Positions 34,265 through 43,434 of a stretch of DNA of 64,000 bases are shown in pieces. Location of the stretch: assembly GCF_017305915.1 (NCBI RefSeq), contig NZ_JAFKJN010000005.1:248001-312000 (forward strand), written 5' to 3'. The DNA is from Reyranella sp. GTDB lineage: Bacteria; Pseudomonadota; Alphaproteobacteria; Reyranellales; Reyranellaceae. A program made the position numbers and the translations under genes. Below the pieces are notes generated by a model, which saw only the letters and a list, made by a program, of their open reading frames with translations, was not told the DNA's origin and made no database searches. How positions within the stretch are numbered: position 1 is the stretch's first letter; the number at the start of each line of letters is the position of its first letter.

Positions 34265-35923
34265 TCAGCCCCTGAAGCCGTTGACGATCGGGTAGCGCCG
34301 TTCGCGGCTGATCAGGCGCGAGGTGATCTTCACGCCGGGCGGCGCCTGTCGGCGCTTGTACTCCGCCCCTTCGAGCAGGCGCCAGACACGCTGCACGGTC
34401 GCGGCGTCGTGGCCCTCCTTCGCCAGCTCCTCGGCCGACAGGTCGCGCTCGATCAGGCCCTTGAGGATCGCGTCGAGCACCGGATAGGGCGGCAGCGAAT
34501 CCTCGTCCTTCTGGTCGGGCTTGAGCTCGGCCGAGGGCGGCTTGCTGATGATGCGCTCGGGGATCACCCGACCCTTGCGGCCCATCGCGCCCTCGGGGAG
34601 ATGCGCGTTGCGCCATTTGCAGAGCTCGAACACCGTCGTCTTGTAGACGTCCTTCAGGACGTTGTAGCCGCCGCACATGTCGCCGTAGAGCGTGGCGTAG
34701 CCGACCGCCATCTCCGACTTGTTGCCGGTGGTCAGCACCATGCCGCCGAGCTTGTTCGAGAGGGCCATCAGGGTGACGCCGCGGGCGCGGCTCTGGATGT
34801 TCTCCTCGGTGACGTCTTCCTCGGCGTTGCCGAACATCGGCAGCAGCATCTTGCGGAATGCCGCCATCGCCGGCTCGATGCCGACGATGTCGTACTTCAC
34901 GCCGATCGCCTCGGCACAGGCCTTGGCGTCCTCCAGCGACTCCCGGCTGGTGTAGGGCGACGGCATCATCACGGTGTGCACGCGATCGGCGCCCAGGGCG
35001 TCGGCGGCGACCGCCGCGGTGAGCGCCGAATCGACGCCGCCCGACAGGCCGATGATCACCGACGGAAAGCCGGTCTTGTTCACGTAGTCGCGCAGGCCGA
35101 GCATCATCGCCTGGTAGATCGAATCGATCGGCTCGAGCTCGGGCGCGATCGGGCCGGGCAGGCACTCCCAGCCGCCGCCGGCGCGGCGGAACTCGACGGT
35201 CGCGACCTGCTCGCGGAACGAGGCGAGCTTGGCCTTCAGCATGCGGTCGGCTCCCAGCACGAACGAGCCGCCGTCATAGACCACCTCGTCCTGGCCGCCG
35301 ACCTGGTTGAGATAGGCGAAGGGCAGGCCGCTCTCGATCACCCGCTTGACGCCGAGCTGCACGCGATAGTCGGTCTTGCCGACCTCGTAGGGCGAGGCGT
35401 TGGGCACCAGCAGGATCTCGCCGCCGGTCTCGGCGACGCACTCCACGACGTCGGGCGTCCAGACGTCCTCGCAGATCGGCACACCGACGCGCACGCCGTT
35501 GAACACCAGCGGGCCCGGCATCGGTCCCGGCGAGAAGACGCGCTTGTCGTCGAACACGCCGTAGTTCGGCAAGTCGACCTTGTAGCGCTTGCCGATCACC
35601 TCGCCTTTGTGCAGGGCGACGATGGCGTTGTAGAGCTTGCCGTCCTCGTGCCACGGCGTGGCGACGAACACGCCCGGCCCGCCGTCGGCGGTGTCGGCGC
35701 GCAGCGCCTCGACCGCCTCGTGACAGCGCTTCACGAAGGACGGCTTCAGCACCAGGTCCTCGGGGAAGTAGCCCGCGAGGACCAGTTCCGTCGTCAGCAC
35801 CAGGTCGGCGCCCTGCGTCTTCGCCTCGGCGCGCGCCAACCGCACCTTCGCCAGGTTGCCGGCGACGTCGCCGACCTTGGGATCGAGCTGGGCGAGCGCG
35901 ACCTTGAGGCTGTCGGGCATCAT
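34265..35923 (-). CDS. nadE: Glutamine-hydrolysing NAD+ synthetase
   Basis: Makes NAD+ from deamido-NAD+, ATP and glutamine. The 552-aa protein joins an N-terminal nitrilase-type amidase (E46 in TELVLAGYFPED, K115 in RYKVDLPNY, C151 in VGVPICEDVW) to a C-terminal synthetase with the ATP pyrophosphatase motif GLSGGVDSA (292-300) and TTGNKSEMAVGYATLYGDM. Complete and normal in length. A second ATG three bases on is equally possible. A long inverted repeat (35924-36047) directly abuts its start. Confidence 0.96.
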   Translation of the reverse strand: MMPDSLKVALAQLDPKVGDVAGNLAKVRLARAEAKTQGADLVLTTELVLAGYFPEDLVLKPSFVKRCHEAVEALRADTADGGPGVFVATPWHEDGKLYNAIVALHKGEVIGKRYKVDLPNYGVFDDKRVFSPGPMPGPLVFNGVRVGVPICEDVWTPDVVECVAETGGEILLVPNASPYEVGKTDYRVQLGVKRVIESGLPFAYLNQVGGQDEVVYDGGSFVLGADRMLKAKLASFREQVATVEFRRAGGGWECLPGPIAPELEPIDSIYQAMMLGLRDYVNKTGFPSVIIGLSGGVDSALTAAVAADALGADRVHTVMMPSPYTSRESLEDAKACAEAIGVKYDIVGIEPAMAAFRKMLLPMFGNAEEDVTEENIQSRARGVTLMALSNKLGGMVLTTGNKSEMAVGYATLYGDMCGGYNVLKDVYKTTVFELCKWRNAHLPEGAMGRKGRVIPERIISKPPSAELKPDQKDEDSLPPYPVLDAILKGLIERDLSAEELAKEGHDAATVQRVWRLLEGAEYKRRQAPPGVKITSRLISRERRYPIVNGFRG

Positions 35924-36047
35924 CGTCGTCCCGAGCGAAGCCGCGCAAAGCGCGGCGCAGTCGAGGGACCTTCTCTCAGCAAGAGAGATCGCGGTCGCCG
36001 AGAGAAGGGCCCTCCACTCCGCGCTTCGCGCTCCGGTCGGGACGACG
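35924..36047. repeat. Long imperfect inverted repeat in the nadE leader
   Basis: The outer arms begin CGTCGTCCCGA (35924) and end with its complement TCGGGACGACG (36037-36047); pairing continues inward imperfectly through the GCGAAG/CTTCGC words to CCTTCTCTC and GAGAGAAGG around a central loop. The element spans the whole gap from nadE to the RidA gene. The arm wording resembles the repeat at 3701-3791. It may be a mobile palindromic repeat that now forms nadE's 5' leader. Confidence 0.72.
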
Positions 36048-36053
36048 GGTATG

Positions 36054-36437
36054 TCATTTCGCGGCCGTCACTTCGATCTCGACCAGCATGGACGGATCGG
36101 CGAGACCCTGCACGATCAGCAGGGTCGAGGCGGTGTAGGGCTCCTTGATGTACTTGTCGCGCACGGTGCGGTTGGCGACGATGAACCGGCTGTCGGTCAG
36201 GAAGGTCGTCATCTTGACGATGTCCGCATAGTCCATGCCGGCCGACTTCAGCACCTCGCCGATATTCTTCCAGACCTGCTCGCACTGGGCCTCGATGCCG
36301 TCGGCGAGCTTGCCGTTGCCGTCGAGACCGACCTGGCCCGATACGAACAGCAGGCGCGTGCCGGCCGGCACCTCGCAGCCCAGCGCATACTTGCCGGCCA
36401 GCGTCACCGACTTGGGATTATGGAACTTGTTGGCCAT
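36054..36437 (-). CDS. RidA (YjgF/YER057c/UK114) family protein
   Basis: A 127-aa RidA-type protein. Known members deaminate reactive enamine/imine intermediates; this one is probably of a divergent subgroup because the catalytic-arginine region reads LADPSMLVEIEVTA, without the usual CxxR-VE arginine. The LLFVSGQVGLDGNGKLADGIEAQCEQVWKNI segment is diagnostic. ATG 36437 with GGGAGAG upstream is preferred to the long upstream frame, which overlaps trmFO. Confidence 0.88.
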   Translation of the reverse strand: MANKFHNPKSVTLAGKYALGCEVPAGTRLLFVSGQVGLDGNGKLADGIEAQCEQVWKNIGEVLKSAGMDYADIVKMTTFLTDSRFIVANRTVRDKYIKEPYTASTLLIVQGLADPSMLVEIEVTAAK

Positions 36438-36483
36438 CGTCTGCTCTCCCATGTAAGAGGGCGAGAGTTTCGGGTCCAAGCGG

Positions 36484-37839
36484 ATGACGTCAAGCAGGAA
36501 GGTGCACATCGTGGGCGGCGGCCTCGCAGGCAGCGAGGCGGCGTGGCAACTCGCGTCCGCCGGCGTGCCCGTGGTGCTGCACGAGATGCGGCCGGTGCGC
36601 GGCACCGAGGCGCATGTCACCGACTCTCTGGCCGAGCTGGTCTGCTCCAACTCCTTCCGCTCGGACGATGCGCAGAACAACGCGGTCGGCCTGCTGCACG
36701 AGGAGATGCGGCGCGCGGGCTCGCTGATCATGCGCGCGGCCGACACGCACAAGCTGCCGGCCGGCGGTGCGCTCGCGGTCGACAGGCACGGCTTCTCCGC
36801 CGCGGTGCAGGCGGCGCTGCTCGCCCATCCGCTGGTGACGCTCGAGCGCGCGGAAGTGGCGGGGCTGCCGCCGGCCGAGTGGGAAATCACCATCATCGCC
36901 ACCGGTCCCCTCACCTCGCCGGCGCTCGCCGAGGCGATCGCCAGGCTGACCGGCCAGGAGTCGCTCGCCTTCTTCGACGCGATCGCGCCGATCGTGCATC
37001 ACGAGAGCATCGACCAGACGATCGCCTGGAAGCAGTCGCGCTACGACAAGGCGGGTCCAGGCGGCGGCGGTGCCGACTACATCAATTGCCCGCTCGACAA
37101 GGAGCAGTACGAGGCCTTCGTCGCGGGCCTGCTGGCCGGCGACAAGACCGAGTTCAAGGAGTGGGAGGCGAGCACGCCCTACTTCCAGGGCTGCCAGCCG
37201 ATCGAGGTAATCGCCTCGACCGGGCCGCAGAGCCTGCGCTTCGGGCCGATGAAGCCGGTCGGCCTGCGCGATCCGCGCACCGGCCGGCGGCCGTGGGCGG
37301 TCGTGCAGCTGCGCCAGGACAATGCGCTCGGCACGCTGTGGAACATCGTGGGCTTCCAGACCAAGCTGAAGCATGGCGAGCAGGTGCGTCTGTTCCGCAC
37401 CATCCCCGGCCTGCACAACGCCGAGTTCGCGCGGCTGGGCGGCCTGCACCGCAACACCTTCCTCAACAGCCCGCGGCTGCTCGATTCAACGCTGCGGCTG
37501 AAGGCGCGCCCCAGCCTGCGCTTCGCCGGCCAGATCACCGGCTGCGAGGGCTATGTCGAAAGCGCCGCCGTCGGCCTGCTGACCGGCCGCTTCGCCTCGG
37601 CCGAGCTGCGCGGCGAGACGCCGAGCGTGCCGCCGGTCACGACCGCGATGGGTGCGCTGCTCAACCACATCACCGGCGGCGCCGATGCGACGACCTTCCA
37701 GCCGATGAACGTGAACTTCGGGCTGTTCCCGCCGATCGAGGGCACGTTGCGCGGCAAGGAACGCAAGCAGGCGCTGGCGGCGCGGGCACTGAGCGATTTC
37801 GATCGCTGGTTGGCGCCGCCGCGGCTCGCCGCAGAGTAG
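36484..37839 (+). CDS. trmFO: tRNA (uracil-54-C5) methyltransferase, folate/FAD dependent
   Basis: TrmFO methylates U54 of tRNA to ribothymidine with methylenetetrahydrofolate as carbon donor and FAD. The 451-aa protein shows the FAD motif [18 protein letters not shown], the [13 protein letters not shown] segment with the conserved cysteine, [22 protein letters not shown], and [17 protein letters not shown]. Alphaproteobacteria commonly use TrmFO instead of TrmA. Divergent from the RidA gene with a 46-nt gap. Confidence 0.96.
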   Translation: MTSSRKVHIVGGGLAGSEAAWQLASAGVPVVLHEMRPVRGTEAHVTDSLAELVCSNSFRSDDAQNNAVGLLHEEMRRAGSLIMRAADTHKLPAGGALAVDRHGFSAAVQAALLAHPLVTLERAEVAGLPPAEWEITIIATGPLTSPALAEAIARLTGQESLAFFDAIAPIVHHESIDQTIAWKQSRYDKAGPGGGGADYINCPLDKEQYEAFVAGLLAGDKTEFKEWEASTPYFQGCQPIEVIASTGPQSLRFGPMKPVGLRDPRTGRRPWAVVQLRQDNALGTLWNIVGFQTKLKHGEQVRLFRTIPGLHNAEFARLGGLHRNTFLNSPRLLDSTLRLKARPSLRFAGQITGCEGYVESAAVGLLTGRFASAELRGETPSVPPVTTAMGALLNHITGGADATTFQPMNVNFGLFPPIEGTLRGKERKQALAARALSDFDRWLAPPRLAAE

Positions 37840-37917
37840 CTGCTGCAACATTTCGTAACGACTCGACACGGTCGGTAACCAAACGTGTTTTAACGCCGGC
37901 CCCGGGATGGGTGGAGA

Positions 37918-38214
37918 ATGCGGGGCATGAACAGCCCCTCCATCATCCTCCCCCGCAAGCTCGAGAGCGTCTCGCTGCAGATGGAAATCTACGGCGAGAT
38001 CCGACGCCTCCTCACGCCCTATCTGGCCGAGGGCCGACCGATCGCCGGCGACACCGTGATCTGCGACGGCACCACGGTCGATTCGCTCACCGTCATGGAC
38101 ATGATGGTCGAGCTGGAAGACCGCTTCGACATCGCCATCCCGATGAAGCAGGTCGTCGAGATCCGCACCGTGAACCAGCTCGCCGACACGATATCGAGGC
38201 TGGTCATAAGATAA
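37918..38214 (+). CDS. Stand-alone acyl carrier protein-like protein
   Basis: A 98-aa four-helix carrier protein. S56 in the motif TTVDSLTVMDMMVELEDRF is the expected phosphopantetheine attachment site, and the FDIAIPMKQVVEIRTVNQLADTI end is typical. It has a longer N-terminal extension than housekeeping AcpP and does not sit with fab genes, so it probably serves a specialised acyl transfer. Start is ambiguous between ATG 37918 and ATG 37927. It is 41 nt upstream of the MATE gene. Confidence 0.88.
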   Translation: MRGMNSPSIILPRKLESVSLQMEIYGEIRRLLTPYLAEGRPIAGDTVICDGTTVDSLTVMDMMVELEDRFDIAIPMKQVVEIRTVNQLADTISRLVIR

Positions 38215-38255
38215 GCTTGCGCGTACCTCGGCGGGCGCATGCTACCTAACCCGGC

Positions 38256-39611
38256 ATGAGTCCTGCCGAACGCCGGCAAATGATGCTGACGGGGCCGATC
38301 GTGCCCACCATCCTGACCCTGGCCGCCCCCAACGTGCTGAACGTGGCGATGCAGAGCCTGGTCAGCATCTCCGACAGCTGGTTCGTCGCCCAACTGGGCC
38401 TCGTCGATCTAGCGGCGCTGGCGCTGGTTTTCCCGACCCAGATGGCGCTCGGCCAGATGTCGGCCGGGGCGATGGGCGGCGGCATCTCCTCCTCGGTCGC
38501 GCGGGCGCTGGGCGCCGGCAACCGCGCCGCAGCGGAAGCGGCGGCGGCGCACGCGCTGGTGATCGCGCTCGGCATGGCGGCGCTGTTCGCGATCGTGCTG
38601 GTCGGCTTCGGGCGGCCGATCTACGGCGCGCTGGGCGGCAGCGGCGGCGCGCTCGACCGTGCGGTGGCCTTCTCGACCGTACTCTTCCTCGGCTGCTTCG
38701 CCCCCTGGATCGCCAACACGCTCGCCTCGGTGCTGCGCGGCACCGGCGACATGAGGACTCCCGGCTACGCGCTGGTCGCGACGGCGGCGCTGCAGATCCC
38801 GTTGAGCGGCGCGCTGACGCTGGGCTGGCTCGGCCTGCCGAAGCTCGGCATCGCGGGTCCCGCCGCCGCGGCCGTGACGTCGTTCACGCTGGCGGCGCTG
38901 TGGATGCTGATGCGTCTCGTCGGCCCGCACGCGGCATTGCGCCTGCACTGGCCGAAGGACGGATTCCGCTGGGCCTCGTTCCGCGACATCCTGAAGGTCG
39001 GGCTGGTCGCCTGCCTGGTGGTGATCCTGACCAACGGCACCGTGCTGCTGGTGACCGGCCTGATCGGGCGGGCCGGCGACGCGGCGATCGCGGGCTACGG
39101 CATCGGCAGCCGGCTGGAATACATGCTGGTGCCGATCAGCTTCGGCATCGGCGCCACGCTGACCGCGCTGGTCGGCACCAACATCGGCGCCCGGCAGCAT
39201 GAGCGCGCCCAGCGCGTGGCCTGGAGCGGCGCGCTGATGGCGGGCGCCATCGCAGCGACCATCGGCATCGTGGTGGCGATCCAGCCCGACCTGTGGCTCG
39301 GCCTGTTCACCCGCCATCCCGATGCGCTGGCCTCGGGCCGCACCTACCTGCACATAGTGGGACCCGTCTACGGCTTCTTCGGCCTGGCCATGGCGCTCTA
39401 TTTCGCGAGCCAGGGCACCGGCGAGATGGTCTGGCCGGTGATGGCCAACCTCTGCCGCATCCTGATCGCGGTCTGCGGCAGCCTGTTCGCGCTGGACGTC
39501 ATGGGCTGGGGCCTGCACGGGCTGTTCGTGTTCGTCGCTTTGGGCATCGTCTCCTTCTCGGCCGTGCTAGCCTTCTCGACCACACGACCCGCCTGGAGAG
39601 GAACGTCATGA
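38256..39611 (+). CDS. MATE-family efflux transporter
   Basis: A 451-aa multidrug and toxic compound extrusion protein with about 12 transmembrane segments in two homologous halves. The conserved SISDSWFVAQLGLVDLAALALVFP front, GAMGGGISSSVARALGAGN and the second-half GIGSRLEYMLVPISFGIGATLTALVGTNIGA are family landmarks. ATGA at 39608-39611 couples it to the following reductase gene. The substrate is not deducible; pairing with an ACP and a reductase hints at export of a modified product. Confidence 0.92.
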   Translation: MSPAERRQMMLTGPIVPTILTLAAPNVLNVAMQSLVSISDSWFVAQLGLVDLAALALVFPTQMALGQMSAGAMGGGISSSVARALGAGNRAAAEAAAAHALVIALGMAALFAIVLVGFGRPIYGALGGSGGALDRAVAFSTVLFLGCFAPWIANTLASVLRGTGDMRTPGYALVATAALQIPLSGALTLGWLGLPKLGIAGPAAAAVTSFTLAALWMLMRLVGPHAALRLHWPKDGFRWASFRDILKVGLVACLVVILTNGTVLLVTGLIGRAGDAAIAGYGIGSRLEYMLVPISFGIGATLTALVGTNIGARQHERAQRVAWSGALMAGAIAATIGIVVAIQPDLWLGLFTRHPDALASGRTYLHIVGPVYGFFGLAMALYFASQGTGEMVWPVMANLCRILIAVCGSLFALDVMGWGLHGLFVFVALGIVSFSAVLAFSTTRPAWRGTS

Positions 39612-40735
39612 CCACCGGATTGCAGCTGCGCTCCCTGATCAAGAAGAGCGGCGAGCTCGAACTGTCGCTCGCGACTGTCGAGGTGCCCGAGCCCGGCCCC
39701 GACCAGGTCGTGGTCAAGGTCGAGGCGACGCCGATCAATCCCTCCGATCTCGGCCTGCTGCTCGGCCCCGCCGACATGGCCGCCGCGACCACCTCCGGCA
39801 GCGGCGCGTCGCTCAAGGTCACCGCCAAGGTGTCGCCGCAGGCCCTGCCTTTCCTCGCGGCGCGGCTCGACCAGTCGATGCCGGTCGGCAACGAGGGCGC
39901 CGGCACGGTGATCAAGGCCGGCGCCTCCGACGAGGCGCAGGCGCTGATGGGCAAGACCGTGTCGATGGTCGGCGGCTCGATGTACGCGCAGTACCGCGTG
40001 CTGAAGGCGCGCGACTGCCAGCCGCTGCCGGCCGGCACGACGGCGGCCGAGGGCGCGTCGTGGTTCGTCAACCCGCTGACCGCGCTCGGCATGACCGAGA
40101 CCATGAAGCGCGAAGGCCACAAGGCGCTGGTGCACACCGCCGCCGCATCGAACCTCGGCCAGATGCTGAACAAGATCTGCAACGAGGACGGCATCGGCCT
40201 GGTCAACATCGTGCGCAGTGCTGCACAGGCCAAGATCCTGAAGGACATCGGCGCCAGGCATGTCGTCGATTCGACCACGGCCTCGTTCCAGGACGATCTC
40301 GTCCAGGCGCTGGTCGAGACCGGCGCCACCATCGCCTTCGACGCGATCGGCGGCGGCAAGCTCGCCAGCCAGATCCTGACCGCGATGGAGATCGCGCTGA
40401 ACAAGACCGCCAAGGAGTACAGCCGCTACGGCTCGATCACGCACAAGCAGGTCTATATCTACGGCAGCCTCAACACCGGCGCGGTCGAGCTGACGCGCAA
40501 CTACGGCATGGCCTGGAGTGTCGGCGGCTGGCTGCTGACGCCGTTCCTGCAGAAGATCGGCCGCCCCGACCAGACACGCCTGCGCGAGCGGGTGGTGAAG
40601 TCGCTGAAGACGACCTTCGCCAGCCACTACACCAGGACGATCTCGCTGCCCGAGGTGCTCGATCCCGCCAACATCGCGATCTACAACAAGCGCGCGACCG
40701 GCGAGAAGTTCCTGATCAACCCGAATAAGGCCTGA
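39608..40735 (+). CDS. MDR-superfamily oxidoreductase (quinone/enoyl reductase-like)
   Basis: A 375-aa medium-chain dehydrogenase/reductase without the cysteine ligands of zinc alcohol dehydrogenases. PGPDQVVVKVEATPINPSDLGLL is the N-terminal signature, with NEGAGTVIKAG and a Rossmann region ALVHTAAASNLGQMLNKIC where the usual GGxG pattern is replaced by AASNLG. A distinctive insertion (ADMAAATTSGSGASLKV) separates it from simple quinone reductases. It starts at ATG 39608 overlapping the MATE stop. Confidence 0.9.
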   Translation: MTTGLQLRSLIKKSGELELSLATVEVPEPGPDQVVVKVEATPINPSDLGLLLGPADMAAATTSGSGASLKVTAKVSPQALPFLAARLDQSMPVGNEGAGTVIKAGASDEAQALMGKTVSMVGGSMYAQYRVLKARDCQPLPAGTTAAEGASWFVNPLTALGMTETMKREGHKALVHTAAASNLGQMLNKICNEDGIGLVNIVRSAAQAKILKDIGARHVVDSTTASFQDDLVQALVETGATIAFDAIGGGKLASQILTAMEIALNKTAKEYSRYGSITHKQVYIYGSLNTGAVELTRNYGMAWSVGGWLLTPFLQKIGRPDQTRLRERVVKSLKTTFASHYTRTISLPEVLDPANIAIYNKRATGEKFLINPNKA

Positions 40736-40761
40736 TACAGTCGGGCTCTTCGGGGGCCGAC

Positions 40762-41232
40762 ATGAAGAAATTCCTGATGATCTTCGGCGCGATCGCTTTG
40801 GTAGGCGTGATCGCGATTGCCGGTGTCCTCGGCTGGGCCGCGTATCGGGGTTCGGCGCTGGACAAGGAAAGCAAAGCTTTCGTCGACAGCGCCGTGCCTG
40901 CCATTGCCGCCAACTAGAACAGACAGGCATTGCTCGACCGTGCCGCGCCGGAGCTCCGGACCAAAGCCACCCCGGAGCAGCTCGCGCTGGTATTCGACAC
41001 TTTGGCCAAGCTCGGCCCCATGGTCGCGTACGAGGGTGCCAAGGGTGACGCCACGATGAGCTATGGCACCGGCGCGGGCGCCGAAGTCTCCGCCAGGTAT
41101 GTCGCCACTGCCCGCTTCCAGAACGGCAACGCGACCTTCCAGATCGTCCTGATCAAACGCGACGGGAGCTGGACGATTCTGAGCTTCCATGCCGACCCCG
41201 TCCCAGCTGGCGGCACGGCGAAGCGTATCTGA
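40762..41232 (+). pseudogene. Membrane-anchored DUF protein interrupted by in-frame TAG
   Basis: ATG 40762 opens a frame with a transmembrane anchor (KKFLMIFGAIALVGVIAIAG) and LDKESKAFVDSAVPAIAAN, then TAG at 40915-40917. The same frame continues uninterrupted to TGA 41230-41232 with a plausible soluble domain: NRQALLDRAAPELRTKATPEQ, LGPMVAYEGAKGDATMSYG, FQNGNATFQIVLIKRDGSW. The stop sits where relatives I recall carry tryptophan, so a single TGG-to-TAG change would explain it. Suppression or a sequencing error are alternatives; codon use after the stop is still normal. Confidence 0.82.
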
Positions 41233-41241
41233 GGACTGACC

Positions 41242-42132
41242 ATGACCGATCCCGGCTACAGTCTGCGCGGCCGCACGCCTTACCTGCCGATCCACAAGCG
41301 GCCGAAGCTCGTCCTGCCCGGCAACGCACGCGTCGCGGTATGGACGATCGTCAACGTCGAGAACTGGAGCCCGTTGGGCGCCATGCCGCGCACCGTGCTG
41401 CCGCCCCCGATGGGCCAGCCGCTGCTGCCCGACGTGCCCAACTGGGCGTGGCACGAATATGGCATGCGGGTCGGCTTCTGGCGCTTCGTCGAGGTGCTGG
41501 GCGCGCGCAAGCTCAAGGCGACGTTCGCGCTGAACGGCACGGCGGTCGAGCTCTACCGCGAGGCCTGCCAGGCGGCGCTCGAGGCGGGCTGGGACTTCAT
41601 GGGCCACGGCTTCGTGCAGCGGCCGATGCACCGCGTCGACGACCAGCGCGCCGCCATCGCCGCCACCGTCGCCGCCATCAAGGGCTTCACCGGCAAGCTG
41701 CCGCGCGGCTGGGAATCGCCGGGTCTCATGGAGACCGACGAGACGCTCGACCTGCTGGCGGAGGCCGGCATCGAGTATGTCGCCGATTGGGTGCTCGATG
41801 AGCAGCCGGTGCCGCTCGAGACGCGCGCCGGCACGGTGGTCTCGGTACCCTACACGGTCGAGGTCAACGACGTGGTGATCAGCGCGGTCGAGAAGCAGCC
41901 CTCGGAGGAGATCTTCCGCCGCGGCCGCGACCAGTTCGACCGCCTGTACCTCGACGGCGCCACGGCGCCGCGGGTGATGGCGATCTCCATCCACCCCTAC
42001 CTCACCGGCGTGCCACACCGGATCAAGTACCTCGAGATGCTGTACGACTACATCCTCGGCCGCGACGGCGTGGTGATGTGGACCGGCGCCGAGATCCTCG
42101 ACTGGTATCGAGCGCAGGTCCCTGCCCCATAG
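41242..42132 (+). CDS. Polysaccharide deacetylase family protein (PuuE-like)
   Basis: A 296-aa NodB-fold amidohydrolase related to the protein at 29175-30080. Shared features are VWTIVNVENWSP, the WAWHEYGMRVGFWR block, WDFMGHGFVQRP, and ISIHPYLTGVPHR near the end. It begins at ATG 41242, 9 nt after the broken membrane-anchored gene, so it was probably the operon partner of that gene. Substrate unknown. Confidence 0.88.
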   Translation: MTDPGYSLRGRTPYLPIHKRPKLVLPGNARVAVWTIVNVENWSPLGAMPRTVLPPPMGQPLLPDVPNWAWHEYGMRVGFWRFVEVLGARKLKATFALNGTAVELYREACQAALEAGWDFMGHGFVQRPMHRVDDQRAAIAATVAAIKGFTGKLPRGWESPGLMETDETLDLLAEAGIEYVADWVLDEQPVPLETRAGTVVSVPYTVEVNDVVISAVEKQPSEEIFRRGRDQFDRLYLDGATAPRVMAISIHPYLTGVPHRIKYLEMLYDYILGRDGVVMWTGAEILDWYRAQVPAP

Positions 42133-42136
42133 GGAG

Positions 42137-42874
42137 TCAGGTGAGAAAGCGCTTGAAGCCTGTGTAGATCATGCCCGCGGCCGTCACCAGCGATGCGGCA
42201 AAGCGGGCGATCCTCTCCCATCGCTCCATGTGCTGCTCGAGCGGCTTCCCGGTGCGTTGCACGTTGGCCGCCATGAAGACGGCCAGCAGCCCGACTTGCC
42301 CACCCGGTACCGCCCTGGCCGCCAGCAGCGCACCCAGAATGTAGGCGAGCGCCATGCTCAAGCCGTACTCGACCAGCTCACGCTGCTCGACCGCTTGCTG
42401 CGGCCACACGGGGTTGCGGTAGGCTGCGTACATCACCAGCGACATGCCGAGCGCAGCGGCAAAGGCCACGAGGCAGGCGAACCCGCCGATCACGCGCCAG
42501 CGCGCGGGTCCTCCGGTCTGCAGCGCGTAACCGAAGATCATGGGCAGGATTGCGGTGGCGATCCGTAGATAGATCAGGTTCTCGTCGAGCACGACCACCA
42601 GCAGGAAGTGGACGGCGACGAGCAGCGCCACCGGCAGCAGCACGTAGGGCGTCATCAGCCGGCGGAGGTCCACGACGGGGATCGTCGGCGACGACCAGCC
42701 GTGCCGGGCGGCCTCGGCCTGCAGCGCCGCGATCTCGGCCTCGAGCGCCTCGACCTTGGCCTGCAGCGCCTGGTTCTGTTCCATGACAGGCCGCGGGATC
42801 GAGATGTCGCGCCGGCACGTCCGGCAGACCACCGCCTCCTCGGCTACGGCCTCTCCGCAAAACGGGCACTTCAT
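42137..42874 (-). CDS. Zinc-ribbon membrane protein with four predicted TM segments
   Basis: A 245-aa protein with an N-terminal zinc ribbon (MKCPFCGEAVAEEAVVCRTCRRDI; four cysteines in two CxxC pairs), a short coiled coil (QALQAKVEALEAEIAALQAEAA) and then about four to five transmembrane helices. No enzyme motif is visible. ATG 42874 places the ribbon at the start; an upstream ATG/GTG at 42910 would overlap the next gene. Convergent with the deacetylase gene, 4 nt apart. Confidence 0.8.
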   Translation of the reverse strand: MKCPFCGEAVAEEAVVCRTCRRDISIPRPVMEQNQALQAKVEALEAEIAALQAEAARHGWSSPTIPVVDLRRLMTPYVLLPVALLVAVHFLLVVVLDENLIYLRIATAILPMIFGYALQTGGPARWRVIGGFACLVAFAAALGMSLVMYAAYRNPVWPQQAVEQRELVEYGLSMALAYILGALLAARAVPGGQVGLLAVFMAANVQRTGKPLEQHMERWERIARFAASLVTAAGMIYTGFKRFLT

Positions 42875-42899
42875 GCGAGGCTCGCCCCGCTCACTCTGT

Positions 42900-43343
42900 T
42901 CACGGGCCAACGGTCAGCGTGACCGTGGAGAGGCCGACATGGCCCCGCGAATCGGTGAGCTCGATCACCATCACGTGCTGGCCGGATGGCGCCTCGGCGA
43001 CCGGCATGTCGATGCCCGAAGCAGTCATGTACTTCTTCACCCGTGGCGTCAGGTCGACGATCGGCTCCTTGAGATAAAGCACGCGCGTCGAAGCCGGATC
43101 GATCGTCGTGCCGCCATGGGGCACGAACTTGATCCCGAATTGCAGCGGCGAGGTCACGCGGCCGCTGCGCGAGGGCGGCAACAGCTCGGCCTCGGGCGCT
43201 CGCGACAGCGCGCGTGTTTCGCCGACCGCAGTCTTGGATGGGGGAAGCGCTGCTTCCCGCGCCGTTATCAACACTTCCGCCCCGGCCGAGTTGCCCAAGA
43301 GGCAACCGCAGAGAACCAAGATAGATGCAAGGACGCGACGCAC
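42900..43343 (-). CDS. Small secreted protein, unknown function
   Basis: A 147-aa protein with a Sec signal peptide (RRVLASILVLCGCLLGNSAGA, cleavage before EVLITAREA). The mature region ends in a beta-rich module (VMVIELTDSRGHVGLSTVTLTVG) that resembles an immunoglobulin-like strand pattern. GTG 43343 follows GGCGGAAG; TTG 43379 is an alternative. It is divergent from the CHAT protease gene (91 nt) and upstream of the zinc-ribbon membrane protein. Confidence 0.7.
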   Translation of the reverse strand: MRRVLASILVLCGCLLGNSAGAEVLITAREAALPPSKTAVGETRALSRAPEAELLPPSRSGRVTSPLQFGIKFVPHGGTTIDPASTRVLYLKEPIVDLTPRVKKYMTASGIDMPVAEAPSGQHVMVIELTDSRGHVGLSTVTLTVGP

Positions 43344-43434
43344 GTCTTCCGCCACGATAGATTGAGTTCGCCTATTCAACCATTATTGAAAACCCAAGCC
43401 AACCGAAAGGAGGCCCGCGCGGGCCCCTGCATCA

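Noticed and set aside
42900-43379. TTG 43379 as start of the small secreted protein
   Set aside because: GTG 43343 has a better ribosome-binding site and puts the signal peptide at the N-terminus; the TTG start would add a polar leader before it.
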